Assembly (NCBI GenBank): GCA_031383555.1
Contig: JANMZR010000134.1
Location: 1-12,695 of the forward strand
Reading direction: 5' to 3'
Length of the DNA stretch: 12,695 nt
DNA from: JANMZR01 sp031383555
Lineage (GTDB): Bacteria; Bacteroidota; Bacteroidia; Cytophagales; Spirosomataceae
The notes under the pieces were generated by a model. It was not told the DNA's origin. It did not search any database and saw only the letters and a program-made list of their open reading frames with translations. Each line of letters opens with the position of its first letter. Positions within the stretch are counted from its first letter, which is position 1. Below are positions 1-5,013 of the stretch, piece after piece. The position numbers were made by a program, and so were the translations under genes.

Positions 1-302
1 TTGGACTTTCGTACAATGTAAGCACCCACGAAAAGGTCGAAAGCCAAATAGTGTAGCCAGCCAGCCGCCACGGCATCGTCCTGAGTGAATAATGCTTTCA
101 CATTGGCCAAAGTACTGAAGCTATTGGGGTCGAAATTGCCAATATCTTTTAAAATCATATAGGAATATAAGACTGAAAAAAGTACTATTATTCCCGATAT
201 AATTATGGTTTGGGTATACTTCCAGTTGGGAACAAAAATGAGCAAAACCCAGCCTAATAGTACAAAGGAGTTGCCAAATGAAAATAAGGATGCTGCATTC
301 AT
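1..302 (-). CDS. ABA4-like (DUF4281) membrane protein, C-terminus cut by window edge
   Basis: Reading the minus strand from the ATG at 302 gives an open frame of 100 codons running off the window. It starts MNAASLFSFGNSFVLLGWVL, has two hydrophobic segments (about residues 8-26 and 32-52), and then contains GWLHYLAFDLFVGAYIVR. That last block matches the conserved HYLAFDLFVG signature of the ABA4-like/DUF4281 family of small four-helix membrane proteins. The family is named after a plant protein needed for neoxanthin synthesis; its bacterial role is not settled. The start lies 2 bp after the stop codon of the DUF2141 gene, so the two are almost certainly co-transcribed. The last transmembrane part is missing only because the window ends. 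Family call is fairly sure; function is not. Confidence 0.8.
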   Translation of the reverse strand, partial: MNAASLFSFGNSFVLLGWVLLIFVPNWKYTQTIIISGIIVLFSVLYSYMILKDIGNFDPNSFSTLANVKALFTQDDAVAAGWLHYLAFDLFVGAYIVRKS

Positions 303-304
303 AG

Positions 305-745
305 TTAATCGATTAGTTTGATGGAAAAATTGTTTAGATTATTGTTAAAATTGATTTTACAATCATTGAATGTGGGTGCCGAAAGCTTTGGCTTAAAATT
401 CTTTGAAAAGCCAAAAGGCTCTTTCGGATAGCCAAAAAGGTTTTTATCTAATTTTTTGTTGTTGTTTAAGTCTTGAAATACTGCAATTGCATATTCACCA
501 ACAGGAATATCCTTCCAAGCAACGGTAATTTCACCTGTTTTTTCAGGCTTTAATTCCATTCCAAATTTCATGGTTTTCTCACTCGGAAACTCTCCCGATT
601 TATCATAAAACGCCACCCTGATTATGCCTTTTGTACTCTTAATATTTTGAATAGTAAGGGTAAAGGTTGGGGTGGTTTGGGAATGGGTGGGCATGGTTAT
701 GAGGTGGAAAATACATAAAATGAAAAATATTTTGAGTTTAAGCAT
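305..745 (-). CDS. Secreted DUF2141 family protein
   Basis: The 146-residue product has an N-terminal signal peptide (about residues 1-22, ending near THSQ) and a small beta-rich domain typical of DUF2141. Recognisable family blocks are GIIRVAFYDKSGEFP near residue 40, GEYAIAVFQDLNNNKKLD near 83-100 and FGYPKEPFGFSKN near 104-116. The middle block resembles a calcium-binding loop (DxNNNxKLD). The protein probably acts in the periplasm or at the cell surface; the biochemical role of DUF2141 is unknown. It is the first gene of a two-gene unit with the ABA4-like gene, 2 bp away. In related genomes DUF2141 genes are often reported near pigment or light-response genes, so a link to carotenoid or membrane stress is a possible inference, not shown here. 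Confidence 0.85.
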   Translation of the reverse strand: MLKLKIFFILCIFHLITMPTHSQTTPTFTLTIQNIKSTKGIIRVAFYDKSGEFPSEKTMKFGMELKPEKTGEITVAWKDIPVGEYAIAVFQDLNNNKKLDKNLFGYPKEPFGFSKNFKPKLSAPTFNDCKINFNNNLNNFSIKLID

Positions 746-1105
746 TTGGGGTTATTTTGACCAATTTAATAACTACTAATTCTTTTAAAAATAAATAAAT
801 TCATAACAATGCTAAAACAAAAAATGGCCAAGATATTGTTCCAAAGTTAGTTGAAATTTAAGTAGTTTTTTGAGCCAGTTTAATTTCATTTATTGTTGTT
901 TTAATATTTTGACCATATTTGGCAATTTTTCGAATCCGCTTACTTTTTCATTCCATGTTCTGCTTCTAATAAACCTATTGCTGTCCATCTTAATCGTTGG
1001 TCTGCGGTTTGCCAGCGCTTAACTTTTCTGATAAATTTGCCAAATTATGAGTTTAGGCTTTCATTGTAATTTGTGGTTATATTATCCATTTATTTAAAAT
1101 TTTTA
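746..1105. other. Intergenic stretch between DUF2141 and zinc-ribbon genes
   Basis: Apart from the transposase remnant at 890-1090, this stretch holds only AT-rich sequence. The part at 746-889 should carry the promoter for the minus-strand DUF2141/ABA4 pair, but I find no convincing pair of -33/-7 elements there. No RNA gene or terminator stands out. Confidence 0.5.
890..1090 (-). pseudogene. Decayed C-terminal remnant of a mutator (IS256-like) transposase
   Basis: The minus strand from 1090 reads MDNITTNYNESLNS, a stop (1045-1047), FGKFIRKVKRWQTADQRLRW, TAIGLLEAEHGMKK, and then after a frameshift around 940-948 VSGFEKLPNMVKILKQQ and a stop at 890-892. The TTNxxESLNS block followed by a KRWQ...LRWTAIGLLEAE stretch and a G(F/Y)xxLPxL end resembles the C-terminus of mutator-type (IS256-like) transposases. 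Only about 65 residues remain, with one internal stop and one frameshift, so it is not functional. I see no clear terminal inverted repeats around it. The family call is from memory of motifs and is moderate. Confidence 0.5.
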
Positions 1106-1474
1106 TCACTTCCTCTTAACCACCAACACCCCATTTCCCTCCAGCGTCAAGTAGCCATACTCAAAACAAAACTGGTAAACATCCCCTTTTTTGTTGGTAT
1201 AGGTATGGGTATGGTATTGGGTTTGGAAGCCTTTTTGGAGGAGCTTGTCCATATTTGTTCGCACTAATTCTTCGTTGTCAGGTATCAATTCCTCTAATAT
1301 TCTACGGTTTTTACGAAGGGTATTTATCACATTTCGCACAAAATTATTAGTGTCACTATTTAATTGGTTGTTGTAATTATTGCGACAATAATCGTCACAA
1401 AACTTTTTATCGGCTCGGCCTTGAATGGGTTTTTCGCAGGACAAACAAATTTTCGGGTTATTTTCTATGGCCAT
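1106..1474 (-). CDS. Small zinc-ribbon protein, conserved hypothetical
   Basis: The 122-residue protein has no signal peptide, so it is predicted cytoplasmic. Near its N-terminus is a treble-clef or zinc-ribbon-like cysteine set, C10-x2-C13 and C26-x3-C30, in the context CLSCEKPIQGRADKKFCDDYC. A basic helical segment follows (NFVRNVINTLRKNRRILEEL, about 44-63), and a C-terminal part rich in Tyr/Phe/Thr (about 84-120) may be a small beta domain. I recognise this architecture as a conserved Bacteroidota protein of unknown function. The four cysteines could bind zinc and contact nucleic acid, which is inference. A minus-strand promoter candidate lies about 40 bp upstream of the ATG. The gene is divergent from ssb but has no other obvious partner. 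Confidence 0.8.
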   Translation of the reverse strand: MAIENNPKICLSCEKPIQGRADKKFCDDYCRNNYNNQLNSDTNNFVRNVINTLRKNRRILEELIPDNEELVRTNMDKLLQKGFQTQYHTHTYTNKKGDVYQFCFEYGYLTLEGNGVLVVKRK

Positions 1475-1519
1475 TGCTAAAGTTTTTTAAAATTATTTTC
1501 AAAAAAATAAAAAGATAGT

Positions 1520-1548
1520 AAAACATACCTTTAAAGCTCATTAACAAG
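1520..1548 (-). promoter_or_regulatory. Candidate promoter of the zinc-ribbon gene
   Basis: On the minus strand CTTG (1548-1545) is followed by a 17-bp spacer and TATGTTTT (1527-1520). This is seven of eight with the Bacteroidota -7 element TAnnTTTG, with an acceptable -33 TTG. The start of transcription would fall near 1513, about 39 nt upstream of the ATG. Assigned by pattern only. Confidence 0.35.
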
Positions 1549-1600
1549 CTTTTACTCTTATATTTTGATAAAGATACTATTATTTTATTCAATTGCAAGC

Positions 1601-1630
1601 GTTTACAAACGGAAATATTCGGATGTAAAC
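1601..1630. promoter_or_regulatory. 7-bp inverted repeat upstream of ssb, possible operator
   Basis: GTTTACA (1601-1607) and TGTAAAC (1624-1630) are perfect inverted arms separated by 16 bp, with a smaller GAA-ATA-TTC symmetry between them. The element lies in the 267-bp divergent region between the zinc-ribbon gene and ssb, just upstream of two overlapping -7-like sequences (TATGTTTT at 1645-1652 and CAACTTTG at 1664-1671). It could be a regulator site. The region is AT-rich, so chance cannot be excluded. Confidence 0.35.
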
Positions 1631-1741
1631 CTTTATTAACCGACTATGTTTTTGTCAATGTCACAACTTTGCATCGTCAATCTGGAACAACAGGGCGACT
1701 GAAATAGAAAAACAATTTATAACACACAAAACAACAAAAAC

Positions 1742-2095
1742 ATGTACGCATTAAAAAACAAAGTTCAATTAGTAGGTAACATCGGAAACGCACCTGAAAT
1801 TAAAGAAATTGCAGGCGGTAAAAAAGTAGCCAACTTTAGCCTAGCCACCAACGAGGTATGGAAAGATGCCAATGGCGAAAAGCAAACAGAAACACAATGG
1901 CACCGTTTGGTAGCCTGGGGTAAATTAGCCGAGTTAATTGAAAAATATACAAGTAAAGGATCGGAAATTATGATTGAAGGTAAGTTGATCAATCGCTCGT
2001 ATGTCGACAAAAATAATGAGACCAAATACATCACCGAAGTGGAAGTAAGGGAGTTGATGTTGATGGGTGGTAACCCACAAAATAAGGTAGCGTAG
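1742..2095 (+). CDS. ssb: Single-stranded DNA-binding protein, short form without acidic tip
   Basis: The 117-residue protein is an OB-fold SSB. The typical blocks are present: KVQLVGNIGNAPEIKE at the N-terminus, VANFSLATNEVWKDANGEKQ near 29-48, TQWHRLVAWGKLAELIEKY near 51-69, and KGSEIMIEGKL near 72-82. It binds single-stranded DNA in replication and repair. It ends GGNPQNKVA directly after the OB fold, with no disordered linker and no acidic DDxxPF tip that recruits other repair proteins. The start is the ATG at 1742, preceded by an A-rich stretch as usual in this phylum. A second ssb follows 94 bp downstream in the same direction. Family call is very sure; the missing tip suggests a specialised or helper SSB. 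Confidence 0.93.
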   Translation: MYALKNKVQLVGNIGNAPEIKEIAGGKKVANFSLATNEVWKDANGEKQTETQWHRLVAWGKLAELIEKYTSKGSEIMIEGKLINRSYVDKNNETKYITEVEVRELMLMGGNPQNKVA

Positions 2096-2133
2096 TTTTA
2101 TTTCTAAAATAATAAATTCAAATAGCATAAGTA

Positions 2134-2153
2134 CAAGGGGGCATGCCCCCTTG
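2134..2153. repeat. Perfect 20-bp palindrome between the two ssb genes
   Basis: CAAGGGGGCATGCCCCCTTG is perfectly self-complementary and very GC-rich for this AT-rich region. It sits between the ssb genes, 38 bp after the first stop and 36 bp before the second ATG. As RNA it could fold as an 8-bp CAAGGGGG/CCCCCTTG stem with a 4-nt CATG loop. No T tract follows directly (TTGCCTTTAA), so it is more likely an attenuator, RNA-processing site or protein-binding site than a standard terminator. Confidence 0.6.
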
Positions 2154-2189
2154 CCTTTAAAAAACATAAACATTTTAATAACAAAAAAC

Positions 2190-2594
2190 ATGAATAATTT
2201 TAATAACAAAATACAATTAATTGGTAGAATTGGTACAGATATTGAAACCCGTAAATTTGATAGTGGCAACTTGAAAGCCAGCTTCAGAATGGCCACCTCT
2301 GAAACCTATAAAGATACTCAAGGCAACAAGCAAGAAGTAACCCAATGGCATAATATAATCGCTTGGGGAAAATTGGCCGAAATTTTGGAGAAATATACTC
2401 AAAAAGGCTCAGAAATCATGCTTGAGGGTAAGCTCGTATATAGAATGTGGGAAACCAAAGAGGGTGAAAAAAAATATATAACTGAAATTGAGACCAGAGA
2501 TTTGCGATTGATGGGTTCTGCCCCGAAAACGGAAGCTGGAGCCATAGTAATAGCTCCAGCAATTGAAACTAATGATGATGGTTTGCCTTTTTAA
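2190..2594 (+). CDS. ssb: Single-stranded DNA-binding protein with acidic C-terminal tip
   Basis: The 134-residue protein is a second OB-fold SSB, clearly paralogous to the upstream one (shared WGKLAE(L/I)(I/L)EKYT and KGSEIM(I/L)EGKL blocks). After the OB fold there is a short linker (about 108-126) and a tip ETNDDGLPF, the DDxxPF motif by which SSBs recruit replication and repair partners. I start it at the ATG at 2190, because the in-frame TTG further upstream lies within the palindrome and would add 13 residues not found in SSBs. Being tandem with the tip-less SSB suggests co-expression and possibly mixed oligomers, which is inference. An intrinsic terminator follows 34 bp later. Confidence 0.93.
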   Translation: MNNFNNKIQLIGRIGTDIETRKFDSGNLKASFRMATSETYKDTQGNKQEVTQWHNIIAWGKLAEILEKYTQKGSEIMLEGKLVYRMWETKEGEKKYITEIETRDLRLMGSAPKTEAGAIVIAPAIETNDDGLPF

Positions 2595-2628
2595 ATAGAA
2601 ATTGGCTTTCGTAGGAATACACTTAACT

Positions 2629-2658
2629 GAGGCTGTCTAAAAGGGGCAGCCTCTTTTT
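2629..2658 (+). terminator. Intrinsic terminator of the ssb pair
   Basis: GAGGCTGTCT (2629-2638) pairs with GGGCAGCCTC (2644-2653) over 10 bp, including two G-T pairs, around a 5-nt A-rich loop. TTTTT (2654-2658) follows. Stem, loop and T tract make a classical rho-independent terminator for the plus strand. Confidence 0.85.
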
Positions 2659-2779
2659 CGTTTTTCTGCTCATTTTAATCACTTTTGGGCTTTGTTCTTG
2701 AAGTTAATGTTTCTGCTCTAATTTATACATCGTCCCCGAAAAAGGGAGACGCTGCTCTGGAAGAAAGGACATACTGTAG

Positions 2780-2801
2780 GAACACGCTTTGAGGCGTGTT
2801 C
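2780..2801. repeat. REP-like palindrome 1
   Basis: GAACACGC (2780-2787), loop TTTGAG, GCGTGTTC (2794-2801): perfect 8-bp arms. This is the best upstream copy of the repeat family that surrounds the RAYT gene. Confidence 0.8.
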
Positions 2802-2879
2802 TTGCACAATATGGCATAATCTGCCAAAATTTAAAAGAAGGAACACGCTACTGTAACACTTTGAAAGGACACGCTGTAG

Positions 2880-2901
2880 GACCACTCTTTGAGGCGTGTT
2901 C
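2880..2901. repeat. Degenerate REP-like palindrome 2
   Basis: The loop TTTGAG and the right arm GCGTGTTC are intact, but the left arm reads GACCACTC and no longer pairs fully. It is a decayed copy of the 2780-2801 element. Confidence 0.65.
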
Positions 2902-2932
2902 TTGCGCAATAGTCCAAAAAAACTGACAGCAG

Positions 2933-2954
2933 GAACACGCTTTAAGGCGTGTTC
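2933..2954. repeat. REP-like palindrome 3
   Basis: GAACACGC (2933-2940), loop TTTAAG, GCGTGTTC (2947-2954): perfect 8-bp arms. It lies 44 bp upstream of the transposase start, and its loop matches that of the copy at the gene's 3' end rather than that of copies 1 and 2. Confidence 0.8.
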
Positions 2955-2998
2955 ACACACACAATTATTAATTTCAACAAATTCAAAAAAACTAAAAT

Positions 2999-3514
2999 AT
3001 GGCATATAAAATTCATAAACAATATAGATTACCAGGTTTTGACTATTCAAAAAATTCTTCTTATTTTATTACAATAAATACGAAAGATAAGGAACATTTT
3101 TTTGGTGAAATTATTGACGAAGAAATTTATCTATCTGATATTGGTAAATTTTTGAAGGAAAATTTCATTACTATTAAACAAAAAATAAGCTATTTAAAAG
3201 TTGATGAGTATGCTATCATGCCAAATCATTTACATATGATCATTACAATTGCAAACGAAAATCACAAAGAGAGAGGAATTGTTAAAGGCTTGCAGCCATT
3301 AGTAAGCAATTCGATATCTTCATTTTGCAATCATTTAAAAGGTAAGACTTCAACATGGTGCAAAGACAATCATTTAGAATTTACATGGCAAGAAAGGTTT
3401 CATGATAGGATTATTCGAGATAAAGATGAATATGAGAGAATTTACCATTACATCCGAACCAATATAAAAAATTGGAAGGATGATGTGGAAAATAAAAGTA
3501 GGAACACGCTTTAA
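2999..3514 (+). CDS. REP-associated tyrosine transposase (RAYT), IS200-like Y1 family
   Basis: The 171-residue protein has the fold signatures of the Y1/HUH transposase family (PF01797). The metal-binding HUH motif is H77-L78-H79 in the context MPNHLHMIITI, and the likely catalytic tyrosine is Y151 in IYHYIRTNIKNW. Other family features are an N-terminal R-LPGFDYS block followed by YFITINTKDKEHFFG, and TWQERFHDRIIRDKDEYERIYHY in the C-terminal half. Such enzymes nick and rejoin single-stranded DNA at REP palindromes. The length is usual for the group and the frame is intact, so it may be active. Palindromes with the same arms lie on both sides, and the last codons (SRNTL and stop) are encoded inside the downstream palindrome. 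I choose the ATG at 2999. Confidence 0.92.
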   Translation: MAYKIHKQYRLPGFDYSKNSSYFITINTKDKEHFFGEIIDEEIYLSDIGKFLKENFITIKQKISYLKVDEYAIMPNHLHMIITIANENHKERGIVKGLQPLVSNSISSFCNHLKGKTSTWCKDNHLEFTWQERFHDRIIRDKDEYERIYHYIRTNIKNWKDDVENKSRNTL

Positions 3515-3527
3515 GGCGTATTCCTAC
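3498..3527. repeat. REP-like palindrome overlapping the RAYT stop codon
   Basis: GTAGGAACACGC (3498-3509), loop TTTAAG, GCGTATTCCTAC (3516-3527): 12-bp arms with a single mismatch. It is the longest version of the repeat in the window. The transposase stop codon TAA (3512-3514) lies in its loop, so element and gene are physically joined. Confidence 0.85.
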
Positions 3528-3528
3528 C

Positions 3529-3592
3529 AAAGGCGTGTTCTTATAAAAGGTGTGTTCTTATAAAAGGTGTTTTCCTATAAAAGTGTTCTTAG
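3529..3592. repeat. Tandem half-REP units downstream of RAYT
   Basis: About four degenerate 14-17 bp direct repeats follow one another: AAAGGCGTGTTCTTAT, AAAAGGTGTGTTCTTAT, AAAAGGTGTTTTCCTAT and AAAAGTGTTCTTAG. Each resembles the right arm of the REP-like palindrome. They look like slippage-expanded right arms and lie directly downstream of the winged-helix gene that ends at 3613. Confidence 0.7.
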
Positions 3593-3612
3593 ATATTTCA
3601 CATTTCCTTTTA

Positions 3613-4464
3613 TCAAACTATCAATTTATAACCTATTCCATGAACATTTATTAACTTAATATCTGCGTCAAGCTCCAATTTTTTTCGGAGTTTTGAAACC
3701 AATACATCCAAACTTCTACCGACCACAATCACTCCTTGGTCTTCCCAAATTTCTTTCATAAGCAGCTCTCTTTCAATAGTTTGGTTTTTATTTTCAAAAA
3801 GAATTTGCAAAAGTTTCAATTCCTTATCATAAAGATTTATAGATGTATTTTCAAATTTGAGCAAATTCAAATGAGCATATAATTTAAGCGATCCAATTGA
3901 TGTAAATTCTTGATTGTCAGTATTTGTATCTTTCTTTTTCTTGAAATATTTAAAGCCTAATAAATATGAAATAAAGGCAAATGGAATGAGCAATAATAAA
4001 TAGGCTAACTTATTCTGCTCTGGTTTTGGCAAAAATTCAATTTGAATTATATAACAGCCTTTTGGTTGAATGCGACCAGTACATGGAATCACATTTCCTG
4101 TTTTTGGGCTTACCTCATACCCAAAAATAATGGCTTTATTTATACAATTCAACACTGAAACAATATATGAAGCTGGCAAATTCGTCTCCTGAAATCGCCG
4201 ATGAACTAAGTTAATTAGGGTATCACTGATAAATGTAAACTGACTTTGAAATTCAATTTGAAATATGCTTTCCCCCAATTTTTTTATTGGCAATACTCGA
4301 GAAGTTGAGTCTTTGGCATGTAGTAATAACAAATGCCCGATTTCTCTTAATACTACCTCTTGATGCTTTTGAGTATATGAATTGAAGTTTTCAGATCGAA
4401 CTTTTACGCTCAGGAATAAGACAAAAACGATGAAAAGGCCTATTTTTATTGAATATTTGCTCAT
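3613..4464 (-). CDS. Membrane-anchored winged-helix transcription regulator (OmpR/PhoB-type domain at C-terminus)
   Basis: The 283-residue protein has an N-terminal signal or anchor helix (about 7-22), a periplasmic sensor region (about 25-150, cysteines at 107, 128 and 137), one transmembrane helix (about 153-171) with a KKKK stop-transfer, and a cytoplasmic OmpR/PhoB-type winged helix (about 190-283). In the last part are DKELKLLQILFENKNQTIERE, the recognition helix RSLDVLVSKLRKKLEL (250-265) and the wing NVHGIGYKLIV at the very end. It would sense something outside the membrane and act directly on DNA, like ToxR but with the domain order reversed. No kinase or receiver domain is present. 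I recognise this layout from other Bacteroidota. The divergent gene at 4613 and the TTTACA boxes between them are its probable target and operator. The sensed signal is unknown. Confidence 0.85.
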   Translation of the reverse strand: MSKYSIKIGLFIVFVLFLSVKVRSENFNSYTQKHQEVVLREIGHLLLLHAKDSTSRVLPIKKLGESIFQIEFQSQFTFISDTLINLVHRRFQETNLPASYIVSVLNCINKAIIFGYEVSPKTGNVIPCTGRIQPKGCYIIQIEFLPKPEQNKLAYLLLLIPFAFISYLLGFKYFKKKKDTNTDNQEFTSIGSLKLYAHLNLLKFENTSINLYDKELKLLQILFENKNQTIERELLMKEIWEDQGVIVVGRSLDVLVSKLRKKLELDADIKLINVHGIGYKLIV

Positions 4465-4509
4465 AATTAGAATACAAATAAATGCTTTTGAAGCTGTACC
4501 ACTGAGTTT

Positions 4510-4547
4510 TTTACAAAAGTTTTACACTTTTTTACATATAATTTACA
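4510..4547 (+). promoter_or_regulatory. Four phased TTTACA boxes, probable operator of the winged-helix regulator
   Basis: TTTACA occurs at 4510-4515, 4521-4526, 4531-4536 and 4542-4547, giving start-to-start steps of 11, 10 and 11 bp, one DNA turn each. PhoB/OmpR-type winged helices are known to bind tandem direct repeats with about 11-bp period, with the boxes taking the place of the -35 element. Here the last box lies where the -33 element of the plus-strand promoter should be. Assignment to the neighbouring regulator is inference. Confidence 0.6.
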
Positions 4548-4567
4548 AATAAAATAGATCGTTGCTT

Positions 4568-4575
4568 TAAGTTTG
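4568..4575 (+). promoter_or_regulatory. -7 promoter element of the small secreted protein gene
   Basis: TAAGTTTG fits the Bacteroidota -7 consensus TAnnTTTG at every fixed position. No TTTG is present 19 bp upstream; the TTTACA boxes occupy that place, as expected for an activator-dependent promoter. Transcription would start near 4582, about 30 nt before the ATG at 4613. Confidence 0.55.
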
Positions 4576-4612
4576 ACCCATAATTGAAATATTGAAAAAT
4601 AATTTTACTCAG

Positions 4613-5011
4613 ATGAAATATCTAATCTTAAACATTTTTATTACAATAGGTAATCTAACTTATTCTCAAGAAAAATTCACAAATTGCTCAGCAGCTTTTT
4701 TAGATGGAAAAATGATTGTGGAACATTATGATGATACAACAAAAGCCAAAATTGCCATCACAACTAAGGGCGAATTGACTGCCGCAACTGCCGAATTGGG
4801 TGAAAACTGTGCCAAAATTATTGATAAATTTAGTTTTGGAGTAGCCATAAAAGATAAAAATACGGGTACAATTATGCTCTATTCAAACAAAACTTATAAG
4901 AAATTCAATATTGAAGACGCATTAAAACTATGCAAAAAAGGTGATTGGATTGTGATATTGACCACAAAAGACGAATATGCGCTTCCTCACAACGAAATTT
5001 TGGTTGATTAA
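4613..5011 (+). CDS. Small secreted protein, unknown function
   Basis: From the ATG at 4613 the product has 132 residues: a signal peptide (MKYLILNIFITIGNLTYSQ, cleavage after Q19) and a mature part of about 113 residues without further membrane segments. It has three cysteines (in FTNCSAAF, GENCAKII and LKLCKKGD), so a disulfide is possible in the periplasm. I prefer 4613 to the in-frame TTG 21 bp upstream, because the signal peptide then starts canonically and the promoter leader has a sensible length. I do not recognise the family. It is divergent from the membrane-anchored winged-helix regulator, with phased boxes upstream, so it is probably controlled by that regulator and might feed back on its periplasmic domain (inference). 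It converges with the fucosidase gene with only 2 bp between stops. Confidence 0.75.
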   Translation: MKYLILNIFITIGNLTYSQEKFTNCSAAFLDGKMIVEHYDDTTKAKIAITTKGELTAATAELGENCAKIIDKFSFGVAIKDKNTGTIMLYSNKTYKKFNIEDALKLCKKGDWIVILTTKDEYALPHNEILVD

Positions 5012-5013
5012 AC

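Larger units (their letters stand above)
2763..2910. repeat. Two 48-bp direct repeats, exactly 100 bp apart
   Basis: Positions 2763-2810 and 2863-2910 align without gaps at 43 of 48 bases. Each begins GAAAGGACA, continues through CTGTAGGA and ends TTTGAGGCGTGTTCTTGC then (A/G)CAAT. Each contains one REP-like palindrome; in the second unit the left arm has decayed (GACCACTC). The 52 bp between them hold a half-unit starting GGAACACGCT at 2840. This suggests stepwise duplication of a larger composite unit followed by drift. Confidence 0.75.
2659..2998. other. Non-coding stretch carrying degenerate REP-like repeats
   Basis: No credible gene lies between the ssb terminator and the RAYT gene. The stretch is filled from about 2763 by repeat units with GAACACGC/GCGTGTTC arms, listed separately. 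The part at 2659-2762 shows nothing I can assign. Confidence 0.6.

Noticed and set aside
1073..1267. Plus-strand open frame of 64 codons opposite the zinc-ribbon gene
   Set aside because: It overlaps the better supported minus-strand gene with its cysteine motif and has no recognisable feature.
2151..2189. Upstream TTG start for the second ssb
   Set aside because: The TTG lies in the right arm of the palindrome and adds 13 residues not seen in SSBs; the ATG at 2190 directly precedes the OB fold.
1934..2402. Minus-strand open frames opposite the two ssb genes
   Set aside because: Antisense shadows of strongly conserved SSB coding sequence.
2718..3050. Minus-strand open frame of 110 codons through the repeat region
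   Set aside because: It is made of the REP-like repeats read through (repeated EHASKRVPTV-type blocks) and has no independent protein character.
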